A DNA stretch of 64,000 nucleotides, from the NCBI GenBank assembly GCA_963969495.1, contig OZ018318.1, positions 98,051,413 to 98,115,412 on the forward strand, written 5' to 3'. This document shows positions 1-11,739 of this stretch, piece by piece. The DNA comes from Ceratothoa steindachneri. Taxonomy: Eukaryota; Arthropoda; Malacostraca; Isopoda; Cymothoidae. The stretch's first letter is position 1, and every line of letters starts with the position of its first letter. A program made the position numbers and the translations under genes. The notes beneath the pieces are model-generated. The model was given only the letters and a program-made list of their open reading frames with translations, had not been told where the DNA came from and did not search any database.

Positions 1-197
1 AAAGAGTGTAAGAGCCCTCAGAGAAAAATTTATAAATTTGGAAACTAACACCGTACCCTATAAATGGCCTATCCGCTAAAGAAATCCATAGTGGTCGACA
101 AGAAAAAGCAGGATATAAAGGACAGAAACAAGAAGTCTATTACATACAACATATGCAAGGCAGCTGCAACTGAGTAACAGAGTAAGGAAAGACGTTC

Positions 198-876
198 TTG
201 AACATAGAGGCGGAAATGAGATCTGATTTAGTAATATGCATCCTTCACGCGCACTTTGCAAATGTTATTAAGCCAGGGAGCTACGCTACTGAACTGAACA
301 AAATGCTGATTCACAACGGGCTCAGCCTATGTGGTTTCCGGACTATCCTCCGCCAGGGAAGTTGTTCCAGGCCCAACTCAAAACAGTGAAAGACGCTATC
401 TCAAGATCTTGCTCCTCATCTAGAGACACCCGCCTCAATAGACCTAAAATGCCGACACCTAGTCTATTCCAAATGGAATCACGCTACACTACTGAAGTAG
501 GTATCGACACTCCTTCAAAGCAAATTGAGAATAGAGATGAGACTATCCCAATAGAAAGTACCTTAACATCCAAACCTGCAAAGCAACTGATGAAATGGTC
601 ATGAGGAAATACACTTTGCCGTCTTAACCATTAACTAAGATCTCGAAAACGGCTGACATCATCATAAGGATGATGAAGGGGATGTATAAATACGACTATC
701 AAACGGATATAAATGAAGATAACTTGTTAGCGGCTCTGAAACAAGGGCTAATCGAGATAACCAAGAAATCTTGCTTTAATCTCGCATATAGGATTTTAAA
801 AAAAAAGATAAACGGGAGCATAAGATCGCAGGCAGGAGTAAACGGGAATAGGCCTAAGAAACCACATAAGAATTAA
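198..876 (+). pseudogene. Possible ORF1 remnant of the downstream LINE
   Basis: Three short overlapping open stretches (198-389, 329-604, 670-876) lie just before the endonuclease frame that begins at 882. The last ends six bases before that start, a spacing typical of ORF1 and ORF2 in non-LTR retrotransposons. The predicted peptides are polar and basic; the last contains KKKINGSIRSQ. I see no zinc knuckle, RRM or other diagnostic motif, so the assignment rests on position alone. It could equally be unrelated sequence. Confidence 0.25.
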
Positions 877-881
877 CAATC

Positions 882-2465
882 ATGGACAGCCAAATAAGAT
901 ATATCAGAAAAGTGAAAATTTTCTCCCTTAATTTTAACGGATGGACAACAAAAAAGAGAATATACAATGCTATTATAAGGAACCTGGGCCCAGACATCAG
1001 CCTCATTTCCGAGCATGGCGTCGATAGGCGAATAGAATATATTAAAATAAACAACTATGAAAAGCTGATGGCCAACCACTCTAATGAGAGATTTGATGGC
1101 GTCGCAATTGCAGTCAGGAAAGGCATAAAATTCGAGGAAATTCGAGGTTGGGAAGAGTCTTACCTGGCTGGGGAGATCACCATGACCTATGGGACGTTGT
1201 GGTGGCGTCAGTTATCAACCACCTAGACGCTCATATTTGCTAATTCCCAATTTCATTTGCTTATTTGGTAACAATGCTTCGACAATTTTAATCGGAGACC
1301 TCAATGCCCACTGGAGAGAGGCAGGATATACTACGGCTTTTTATCAAGAGGAGAACTCACTGGTATTTCTAATTAGTAGGAACATAGTGCAGAGAGTAGA
1401 GCCAGGATTCTTCACATTCTTAACAGAAATATCTTCAACAACACCTGATGTTGTATTGACTAACACCAACTTTGCTCTCAACCAAAAGACCGTGCCGGGC
1501 CTTTACATACCATCGAATCATATCAGCATGGTGACTACGTTGTCAACTTCGCCAATACAGGTCCAAATACCTAAACAGGGCTGATTTGATGGCTTATAAA
1601 GACCACCTTAACACCATACAGGTAAATAGACTGGAAGGTGCCTCGATTGAGGAGATAGACCATCATCTTAGCAATATAGGGTAGAAATTCAAGGAGGCTG
1701 ACTGTTATGCTCTACCCGAGGTGGGATAGAGGAATTATCGAAAGAATGGACCGATTAGATCTCCTTTTTAATGGGCTAAACTTGTACGGTTATACATCCC
1801 AAAGCTATAGATAGCTACGAGAACTGAAAGAAACAATCAAATTTCTCATCATGAAGAAATCCAAATAAACATGGGACAACATAGTTGTCAACCGAGACAC
1901 TGAAAGTGATCGGAAAAATTTTGGGGGTCAAATTAAAAGATTATTAAGAACCACTCAAAGGTACAGATTAAATATAGCGATCAACGGAGTCGAAATCAAC
2001 AGAGATGAGGACATGGATTGTAACTTCGGAGACTATTAGAAGCACAGATTTAGTATCAGAAACGCGGAGAACGCAAAATTTGATGAGGACTGCGAAGAAG
2101 AAGTTGATACAAGGTTGAGAGAGCTGGCCGATGAACTCACATCTCATCTTCTGGTAGACCGTACGCGCCGTGCTCAGGAGAAGGGTATGCCATTCAATCT
2201 ACGAAGAAACTGCACTAAAGAGTTTCAAACAAAAGGCTCCGATATTGATTGGAATTACGAAGAATCACCTTATAAATGCACCCACAACCTAAATCAAGCA
2301 ATTTAAAACATCCTCAACGCTTACATGAATGTTGGCCACTTTCCCGAGTCAATGAAAAAGGCTAAGATGATAATTTTGTTGAAGCCTGGGATACCTAAAA
2401 AAGCGATAAGCAGCTAAAGATCGTTTTGCTTATTGGAGTCCATCAATATACTATTTGAAAAGCTC
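882..2465 (+). pseudogene. LINE ORF2 remnant: AP-like endonuclease and start of RT
   Basis: This is a decayed non-LTR retrotransposon ORF2. The frame from 882 carries the AP-endonuclease start (KIFSLNFNGWTTKKRI, then PDISLISEHGV). After a frameshift near 1200 it continues with GDLNAHW near 1291 and TPDVVLTN near 1445. The terminal SDH motif has become SNH near 1516, so a key catalytic Asp is lost. At 2305-2460 another frame reads SMKKAKMIILLKPG, a stop, then SFCLLESINILFEKL. That is the region just before the first RT motifs (the usual KPG..YRPISLL..GK.FEKL). Downstream RT motifs are absent, so the element is broken after about 2465. The family is Jockey/I-like in type; I cannot fix the clade. 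Confidence 0.8.
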
Positions 2466-3716
2466 CATCGGGACAGTTAGTGCTCGCATAAACCCACACT
2501 AGTACTGCAAGTATATTGCACGCCATCATGCTAGCGACGCGGGTCACGAAGTGAGTACAAAATGAAAAAGAATGGTGTACTAGATACCTATGTATGTGTT
2601 CTATAGTTAGAGATGCACTAAATACTCTTTCTAGAAAAGTCGTGTATGCTTCATGCTGAAACAATAAAATAAGATAGCATATAAAAATTACCTGGCACAG
2701 TTCAAAATCTTTAGCTAATTTTATTTCTTTTGTTCTTATTGTATATCATGATATGTATTTAATTATATTACTTTTTATTTGTTCCGAAGTGCTCTGAAGA
2801 CCATCAAAGATTGTGTTCTAGAAATTACGGAAAGGCACCCTCCCATCAATTAACTGAGCGCAGGTTCAACTTGTTTAGACAACCTTTAATCGATATTTGG
2901 GACTTACAGTTTAGTGTTTTACCTGTTTGTTGTGGAAATATTTTCATTACCTTTTTACTTCAATTCCAGTAGTCCTTTTTTTGTCTATCCCTACCTTCTC
3001 TCTTTGATATCAGTAACCTAGAATCATAATAAAGCATACAGAGAGCGCATTCCCCCGCCATCAACCATTATGATTAATACATTATGACTAATGGCGGAAT
3101 GAATCCAGATTTGTACTCCAGATTTGCCAAAGGCTAAATTAATTAGCATCGTATCATTCCTTCTTCCTGGAAACCTCCCTGTTACATTAGAAACCATGTC
3201 TCTATCTTCATTCGTTTGTAAATTATGAACAAAAACCTGATTTATCATAATTGCAGTTCTGGATCTCGTATTCGTCCAGTTGAAAATGTTTACTTTTTAA
3301 TCATAAATAATTATTTTACTGAATGCTAAATAACATTATCTCAGCAAATCATTAGTATTGTTATTTTTTTCAGCAAATGTGTACTCTGAGTAGTTAAAAA
3401 TTGCAACTCCATATAATTTGGTCTCATAAATTGGGATCATGATCCAGATCTAGACAAATTATTTATCTTGGAAGAAGGTCATATGCTGAACAATTTTATT
3501 AAGCCATTATAATTTATATAGGAACAAATATTTTAAAATGTTCAGGCATCCTTGTTACACTTACAAATATATACTTACATAAATCGTACACCCAGACATA
3601 AGAGAATACATATCTGCTAGTAAATCGGATATCATAAAATCCGAGGATGGGCTAAGCTCCAACAAGAAAGTATCTTAAATGATTTTATTGCTCTAGACCC
3701 AACTAGACGACTGAGT
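2466..3716. other. No gene recognised
   Basis: AT-rich sequence after the LINE break. Open frames on the minus strand at 2443-2664 and 3024-3248 have no recognisable motif. I see nothing else supportable. Confidence 0.5.
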
Positions 3717-4400
3717 TTATTGGGGAGGAGGTATTTGTCCACTTCGAGGAATAAAGAGTTCGCTTTGGGAGATGGTGGTCGCCAGGCAATTCTGCTCCCC
3801 CACTCCGGTGGAGAGGGCCTGAATTGGGGAGAATCTAGGTTCCGGAAACAGTAGAGCTATGGGTAGTGGGAAGTTCCTGTTGTTTGTTTGTGCAAAGTTA
3901 ACCAATTTGTGGATGCGTGATCGCTAATTATAAGTGGGTGTAATGAAGAGTCTTCGTTGCTGTTGAACTGCTCAAAATCACCCCTTTAGAGCAGTGCGCG
4001 GGAGGAGGTTCCGATAGAGTTGACTCGACGGATAACGAGGACCTTAAGTAGTCGGCCTACTTTATGTCCCTGTTAAATTGGTTCTGTCTCCTTATACTCC
4101 TTATAATTTCTCACGAGGGATTATGCGTTAGGCTAGACTTACCGAAGGTGTCTTCGTGATCGGGGTAAAAAAGGACTTCGAAAGGACGCGGCAAAAGAAA
4201 ATAACTTTATTCTTAAATTGGCCTACTAAAATGCCAAGCAGAAACATCTCGAGTTCTTTGAGGTCAGTGAGTAGGCCTCTGTTTTACGCGAAGTATCGAG
4301 CCTAAAGTTGGTAGGATTTAGATGAGTTAATGGGGCTTCGTACCGCTACTAAGAGACTGATTGTTTCTCTGGTTAACCGATCCTGATTGACTGATCTTGA
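3717..4400. other. GC-richer block of unknown origin
   Basis: This stretch is clearly less AT-rich than its surroundings and holds no recognisable coding frame. The minus-strand open frame at 3717-3905 has no known motif. Such islands elsewhere in the window are LTRs or retroelement flanks (for example 15690-17285), so an old LTR is plausible, but no second copy is visible here. Confidence 0.3.
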
Positions 4401-6809
4401 GTACTGAATTTTTTACTTAATGATCGAATGAATTAACTATCAAAATTAATATCTGTCTCTCGATCTCTCTATATATGCATATATTGTGTGTCGTCTCCAA
4501 AGGGCGTAACCTTGATTTTTCCGTGAGTGGAACCTAGTGACCAAATTTATTCGTTACTTCCACCCCTTGAGCGAAGTTCCGACAACTATGTGTACTTATT
4601 TGTACCTAAATAATTCCCACGTCTCAGATTTATCTTAATTATAGAGAATCGCTTGTCTCTTACATTTCTTTATTAAGTCTTTTGGCCAAAGCCTGAAATT
4701 GTTCAGCTTGCCAGTTGTCTCGTGTTGCCTCCTTATTGCTGATATTCTCAGCAGGGGTATATTTGTGTGTGTGTAGGAGAGTCGTATTTTTTCAGGTGGT
4801 GACCTTTAAAAGCTGTGCTTATGTTCATGTCTTTTCTCATGACTCAGACAAACGGCTTGTTTTTTATCTATTTATTAGATGTCCAATTAGATATAAATTT
4901 TGTTTCGTTTTTTAATTCTCCTTTGTTGTTTATTTATTACACGTGGCATATATTTCCTTAATTTAAACAAATAACTATTTTTTAGGAATTGATCGATTCA
5001 CCGAGCATCCAAATATGGAGTTCTTCGCTGGGCCTATTAAATCCTGCAAATTAGGTGCCACAGGCCTACTTAATTTACAACATGAGCCCCACAGAACCAC
5101 GATAATTAGACACAAATTATTTTGCCACTAGCCTGAAAAGAAGCCATTTGAGAACTGAGTGAAATCCCCCTTAATTATGAATATATAAATTTGAAACGTT
5201 TACATATTCATCACAGACTCCATCAATAATAAATAACTGAAAGCAACAGGTGCAAAATTTCTTAGACCTATACAAGCAAGGGTATGTTTAAAAGTGAATA
5301 AGAAAAAATAAAACCTTGCATTTTGGGATAAAAACGAATCTTTAATGTCTCATTTGTTTTTAATTACAGGGAAAGGGACATGGATTAATAGAGAACATGC
5401 TTTTTATATTTGATGGATATTTAAAAATTCACTAAACAAAAAACATGGTCCAAATAGTATATTGTCCGGCAGCCTTGGATAATACGAGACCTCAACATTT
5501 CTTTATATCTTCCACGTCATAACGTTTATGACATTTTCTTACTTAAGCATTAATAGACACGCCTAAGCCAAATTGGTAAGTCAGTTTGTTTCTGATATTG
5601 GGTGTTTCTTTGCATTTCATTTTTGTGCTAAATTTATTTTATAACTTTTATTTAATAAAAAATTTAATGTTGGTTGTTTTGTAAATGAAAATTTAGAAGA
5701 CGTATCTACATACATTAGATTCTATATATGACTAATCATAAGACTTTTGTAATGACTATTGATAGACTACCGGTATTGTCGTGTGACAGCGGATAAATTT
5801 TCTAAATGCACCTAGGTTTGGTTTATTTTTATTTTATTTAAGGTATATAATTATCCCTAATTTCTACAATTCGTTTATACTAAGATGTTAGTTCTAAATC
5901 TTGCCCTATTTATTTACGAAAAGTAAATGACTCTTGAATGTTGTGTACAGTCAGAATTTTTGCGTAGCCTTCTTGAAAGCTATTAGGCAAAACTGAAAAG
6001 AGATTTTGATTCTAAGAGTATTAATAGTGAGTACTAAACAGGTTGTTGAGGTTTACGTATTTATTACGAACTTGGGTTCTGTGTTACGATACTAATTTTA
6101 AAATGCATTATAGCTTCATTAAAAGACCAGAATCCATAGAGAGTTGTAATTGATTTTTAAAAGCCTAAACTTGAATACACCCCTGCCAGAAATTTAGGAT
6201 ATATATTTTCGACCTATAACTACGTTCTTTTGACTGCTGCATAATCGTGGCTTGTTTGAATAGGCCTGTTAAGCTTAGATACAAAACGTTTTTCCTGGAA
6301 CCTCTACCTATGCAAAGTCTAGTCATTAGAGGTCAGATATCCTCCATTTCGACGAATTACCTATAATTTATTTTGACACTCTATTATGCACGAGTTGTTA
6401 AATTTAAAATATCCGTAAGAATAAGGAGAGGCCAAGTTGAGAAAAACAGGGAAGTTAGGCCCTATTCGTTGCCGTTTGTCATTGGATGATTCCAAATTAA
6501 TTTCTGCTGTCTCACGAAGGTTGCAATGCGCTGTAAGTTTTCATAGTTTCGATACCAATTATAATTTTAAATTTCCAACTGAGGAATAACTGCATGTTAA
6601 ATAGTGCAGATGGGTGGTAAAAAACCCTGATTAAATAGATAGTATAGCATAAAGAAGTAGAAGTAATGCATAAGGACGAAGGAATAAAGATTTTTCAGGT
6701 TTGGAACACGTTTTAATATGGGAAATTAAATATAATGTACAAGGGATTTGAATTTCAAATCTATATACTTCTATGTATATAGTAGCATTCATTCATGGAA
6801 GCTCATATA
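4401..6809. other. No gene recognised
   Basis: AT-rich sequence with one meaningless open frame (4715-4915, plus strand). I found no repeats, inverted ends or protein motifs that I can support. Confidence 0.5.
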
Positions 6810-8058
6810 CAGGGTGTTTTAAAAATAGATGGCATAACTTTGAGATTATGTTGCCTATATCAAAATAATATAACTAGTTCCCCTGAACATATGTCAGGAA
6901 ATTCTGGTTTCCGAGTTATAAGCAATTAAAACACTTGCTAATCAGAATTTCTTCATTTTCCACAGGTAGCGTGTTTCAGTATATGATTTCGTTGAACTCT
7001 ATCATGTAGCTGTCTGGTTAGCGATGCATCATGAGTGGACATGTACTGTACCATAGAAGCTTCCCAAACCGAAGATACCTCAATAGGAAAACATTTGTGA
7101 ATATCCATCGCCAACTGTATGAATATGGGAGCTTCGAACCTCTTTGTGGTAATACAGGACACCAAGGTCCTCGAAGCCAGATGAAGAAGAAGAGATACTG
7201 GATATTGTGAATGATACAGCTGAAATGAGCACACGATAGCTGGCAAGGCAAGTGGCTATTCCCCATTCGCATATATGGAAAGTGTTACGAGAACAACAGT
7301 TGTTCCTATATCATCTGCAACGTGTACATGCGTTGTCCCCACCAGATAACCCTGCAAGAGACTTTTTGTCAATGGTCTTTGGAGCAGTGCGCTAGAAATC
7401 AAAACTTTTCTGGCTTCGTTTTGTTCACCGAGAAAGCAGAGTTCACTCAAGGTGGAATAGGTGATACGTTATTTGGGCCCAATATACTTCCGGACAGGCT
7501 TACCGGTGATGCAAACAAGCGCTTTCAGGAAGACAACATGCCTGATTTCTTGGACGACGTTCCACTTATCACTTGTCGTCAACTGCACTTTTTGCACGAT
7601 GGTGCTCCCGCACACTTTATTCTCGTAGCCCTCAGGTGCCTTGCTAAAAGTTTTCCTGGTCGTTGGATAGGACAATCTGGGCTAATTACATAGGCTTTGG
7701 CTAAACCTCTATTCATTGCTGGTAGATGATGAGGACACACTCTGCAACCGAATTGTAGCAGGGTGAGAGACAATACGAAACACACCAGGAATTTGGAGGC
7801 GTGTTCGTGAGTCCATGAGAAGTCGATGTGAGGCCTGCACTACAGCTTGTGGTGCACACTTTGACCATTTACTCTAGGCCACTCAAAAACATTGTGTATG
7901 TGGCACCTGTGGGAAATAAAGGAATTCTGATTAGAATGTATTTTAATACCCTATAACCCGGAAACCAAGCATTTCTGGACATATGTGCATGGGAACTATT
8001 TTCATTATTTAGACATAGGGAACATAATCCCGAAGTTACGCAATCTTTTTTTTTAAAA

Positions 8059-8061
<3 letters not shown>
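6810..8061 (+). mobile_element. Tc1/mariner-superfamily transposon with ~110-bp inverted ends
   Basis: The left end (6810-6920, starting CAGGGTGTTTTAAAAATAGA) is matched by the reverse complement of 7950-8061. Both ends carry blocks such as ATTATGTT(G/C)CCTAT and CATATGTC. The left end is preceded by TA (6808-6809). The right end loses its last few bases and runs straight into a (TA)n tract, as expected for an element that targets TA. The interior holds a broken transposase (7049-7876). Confidence 0.85.
7049..7876 (+). pseudogene. Broken IS630/Tc/mariner-type transposase
   Basis: The transposase would cut and rejoin the inverted ends of the surrounding element. The N-terminal part shows FPNRRYLNRKTFVNIHRQL, the start of a helix-turn-helix region. 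A shifted frame gives TR.LARQVAIPHSHIWKVLR and QRVHALSPPDNPARDFL. The frame at 7322-7690 has VLFTEKAEFTQGGI, then GPNILPDRLTGDANKRF, LDDVPLITCRQLHFLHDGAPAHF and FPGRWIG. These follow the order of the arthropod family in which HDGAPAHF carries the second catalytic Asp. The sequence between FTQGGI and GPNILP is deleted, and the usual SPDLTPLDFFLWG segment with the third acidic residue is missing. The C-terminal GAHFDHLL survives at 7850-7873. It is inactive. Confidence 0.85.

Positions 8062-8062
<1 letters not shown>

Positions 8063-8130
<68 letters not shown>
8063..8130. repeat. (TA)n microsatellite
   Basis: Uninterrupted TA repeat of about 68 bases that directly abuts the right end of the 6810-8061 transposon. 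Confidence 0.98.
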
Positions 8131-8133
<3 letters not shown>

Positions 8134-8152
8134 TGGGATTCTTTCATGAATG

Positions 8153-8175
8153 CAAGGCATGCACTGCATGCCTTG
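8153..8175. repeat. Perfect short palindrome
   Basis: CAAGGCATGC, a 3-base spacer ACT, then GCATGCCTTG: perfect 10-base arms. It lies 22 bases after the (TA)n tract. Function unknown. Confidence 0.9.
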
Positions 8176-8915
8176 GTTCTTTACAGTGCAGAGAAATCAA
8201 ACATTATTTCATAAGATTCAAAGGATAATTTTCCCGTACCATGCCTTGAAGTCAGCAGAGAGGGGCACAGCTTGTAAAGTTTTTACCTAAATACAGAAAA
8301 TGGGTCTTGATGCCATATACAATAAGACTGTTTGTTGCGTACACCAGACATACAACCGAGATCTATAGCTTCAAAGATTGTTTCTGTGTAGTACAGAAAA
8401 TAAAAATGTCTTCCTTAGGACAAGAAGTTGTTTGTTTCGTACACTCCTTCACTTTCCCATAACGTATAACTTTAAGTTTTTGTAGCTAAAATACACGAGT
8501 TAAAATGTTAAAAAGCATGAGAAAAAAATTAAAAATATATATTTACCACTCAGCTACAACAATTTTATTTGTTTGGTTAATTTTGTCATCATTTAACTTA
8601 TTAATGTAATACAGAATGCATTCACTTTGATAAATCTTGCAGCCGCAGGTGATATCTGACACACCTAACACACGGTAGCCTTAGTTGCCTAAACCTCTTA
8701 CATTTTGGAGGAGGTGAGGGGACTAAGGGCCAATTATACTCATACAAGCCTACCAGGTACCAATTGTTAACCAAGTTTATTGTTTACAGATTTTTTTGTG
8801 CCCATAATGGCAGACGACATATTTATGAATTAAAGATGATAAAATTTAGCTCTCCGTCGATGGATGAGGAAAAGCGCATAGTAAATAATGGAAGGTCGAT
8901 GCCAAATTTGCAGTT
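8176..8915. other. No gene recognised; may hold hAT 5' flank
   Basis: Non-coding sequence before the hAT remnant. No terminal inverted repeat of the hAT element could be identified. Confidence 0.4.
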
Positions 8916-8929
8916 AAAAAAATAAAATA

Positions 8930-10802
8930 AAGGATTCACTCAAAAATTTAACACTAGTATGTATGATGAAGCTACATGGTTATGTGGCAATAATGGCAAT
9001 AATTCTTTTTTACTCTTGATCGTGTTGTTTATTTTCTAATGAAAAATTTGTGGAATTCTGTTGATCGTGGATATGACCATATAAATAATTTCTACACTGC
9101 TATTTCTCGTCATGAAATGTGTCGTTATCTTAGTAACGCATTTGTCGATCTGAAAAGAATTAGAAACTCAAAAAGAATTGCTTAATTGCTTGACAAACAG
9201 AAATCAGCTGTCATGTCTAGACATAACGAGGAAGTCATAAGAACAGAGAAATATTGAAACGCTTAATTTGGATCACATGCTTTCTAGGTATGCAATGAGG
9301 AAGTAAACGCTGATAATACAGGTAACGATATTGAGTTAGCTATTTGTATGGGAAAATTTGATGTAAAACTTGAGAATCATTTAAAAGATGCAACTGTTTT
9401 CAAGGATACATCATCTGCTATTCAAAATGACTTAATTTTATCTATTAGTTCAGGTTTGGTAAACAAATATTGAAGATGAACTTAATGTTTCCATGTACGT
9501 GGCGATTTTATTAGATGAAACATCAGATGTCAGCTGTTTTTTTTACTCTCTACTGTTGTATGTTATGTAGATAAACACGGTTATATTTTTAAACGATTTA
9601 TCATATTTATTGATGTAAGTATTGACAGAAGTCCTGAAGCAATTTCTGACTTAGCTATTAGACAACTACAAGAATTGGACTGTTTGAAAAAATCTTCTTG
9701 CACAGTCTTACGACGATGCTACTGTTATGGCCAGCGAAATCAATGGATTTCAAGCTAAAATACAGAAGTTTTACCAGAGGCAGCTATTTTTCACTGCTAC
9801 GCAAATTTGTGAATGCAATTATTTTTTCTCAATATTAGGAAGTTTATCATCATTTTGTAGTAGTACAACTAAGCGTTCCCCTAAATTAACTCCTACAAGG
9901 TGGAGCTATTCTTATAGGTTAATTACAACGGTTAAGGAAAATAAAGAGGGTTTAATGGATCCTTTTAAATATATTCTTGAAAACCCAAGAGTGTTTGACG
10001 AAAAAACGAAAAAAGAGCGCGCGTAACTGACTGCCAGGTATTGATATATTTCATTTCAATTATATATTAGAAGTATTTTCTGCGATTTTTCCTTTCTCTG
10101 AATATCTATTTGATGTGTTGCAAACAAAATCAATGGATATCGTGTATATATTAATTACCATTGACAACACTGTAACCATAATTACACTAATGAGAAACGA
10201 AAAGTTGGCAGATACGTGGAGCATGATAACAGGAATCTGTGGTCAACCATCCAGTAAAAGAAAACAGAATATTTCCCCAAAACACAAGTACAGTCATGTA
10301 TGCTATGAAATATTCAATAAAATACTCAGTCAAATGAAAGAGCGTTTCAGGTTAATAGAAAATATAAATTTCCTTGAGCTTTTAGATGGCAAAATGTTAG
10401 GGGTGTTTGATGTTACCTTCTCAGGAAAAACTTTCTCGCCTCCGTTCTGAATTGTATGTGTTATATTCGCACAAATCTCTTGCGAAAAAGAATGTTACCA
10501 AGATCCTTAAATTTCAACTTGAAAACGAAATGGACAAATATCTAAAGGAAATATACAAATAAACAAATTTGATTCTAACTATGCCAATAACAAAAGCAAC
10601 TGTTGAACGATCATTTTCTGCTCTTACAAGAATTAGAAATTACTTACGAAATTCCCAAAGTGAACACAGACTTTCTAAACTTGCTATTATTTCAATTAAA
10701 TAAAATCTGAAAAGACTTATGGAGAATCGAGAGAACTTTTATACGACAGTAATTGAAGAATTTTTCAGCAAAACACGGCAGGCTGAATTTGTATGTAAGT
10801 AG
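8930..10802 (+). pseudogene. hAT transposase remnant, ZMYM1/TTF-zinc-finger type
   Basis: This is a decayed hAT-superfamily transposase of the type often annotated in animals as zinc finger MYM-type protein 1-like. In order I see: a TTF-type finger remnant (YDEATWLCG near 8966); NNFYTAISRHEMCRYLSN near 9088; KLENHLKDATVFKDTSSAIQ near 9369; VAILLDETSDVS near 9500, the segment with the first catalytic Asp; TPTRWSYSYRLI near 9890; and the C-terminal dimerisation region (PITKATVERSFSALTRIRNY near 10580), ending at a stop at 10800. Several stops and shifts break the frame. The core between NGFQAKIQKF and FSILGSLSSF is shortened, losing the usual CHAHKLNL-type segment. No terminal repeats or 8-bp target duplication were identified. 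Confidence 0.85.
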
Positions 10803-11123
10803 TGTTTCACCATTACGTTCGGTAAGTTTGAATTTTGCAACGTTTTTCCTTTTTTTTTGAAAGAATTTCTGAACTATGAATAAATTTGTTGTTTTACGTT
10901 TTCTTTAATTTCTAAACCTGGCATCGAATACAATTTTTCTTAAATGTGTCAAAATGTTTATGAATGCTATTGTAACTTACTAAATTCTACATGTAACAAA
11001 TATGCCAAGTTTTTGTAGGAGCGTTATATTTTCTCTGTAGTTGATAAAATTGCATGCCTAAGCAACAAGATTTGATGACCAAAAAGTCGCGTGCCATCAG
11101 TTATTCTCATTCATGTCCTTCCG

Positions 11124-11583
11124 ACTTTGGGAGGACCTTGGCAATTCTATCACTGGAAATAGGATGTAAACCCATTAATGGTTTCAAATTTCGTTAAAAT
11201 CTGCCAATAATTATGATGTTATTGCCAAAAAAAATAATTCCCTGGCTAACCTTGGTTGACTTTGGCTTTTAAATTATTTGAACGGGAATCTAAAACAATA
11301 TAATAGGATAAAATTTCGTTGAATCGGCCGGATAGTTATGATGTTATTGCCAAAACAAAAAAATTTCCTGGCTAACCTTAATAGGACTTTGGAAATTGTA
11401 TCATTCGAAAGAGAATATAATACAACATTAGGCTTTTGAACTTCGTTAGAATCTGCCGAATAGTTATGATGCCATTGCAAAAAAATATAATTCCCGGGCT
11501 AACATGGACGACGAGGACAATTATATTATTCGAAAGAGACGTAAAACACACATAATCGTTTCAAATTTCGTTACAATTGGCCT
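11124..11583. repeat. ~127-bp satellite, left part
   Basis: About 3.5 tandem units. The landmark GGCTAAC recurs with period 126 to 127 (CC at about 11250 and 11376, equivalent C at 11503). Each unit contains variants of TATCATTCGAAAGAGAATGT, AATTTCGTTAGAATC and AGTTATGATGTTATTGC. The units differ considerably, so the array is old. The last unit stops at about 11583. Confidence 0.9.
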
Positions 11584-11605
11584 ATTAAAAAGCAGAACTA
11601 AATTA

Positions 11606-11609
<4 letters not shown>

Positions 11610-11664
<55 letters not shown>
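11610..11664. repeat. (TA)n microsatellite
   Basis: Pure TA tract at the left junction between the 127-bp satellite and the pentamer array. Confidence 0.97.
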
Positions 11665-11667
<3 letters not shown>

Positions 11668-11739
11668 TAATTGAAATGGCGGGCCTTAACCTTTTGTCAC
11701 ACCTCATTTAGGGAAATGGAAAGGCGAAAAAATGGTCAC

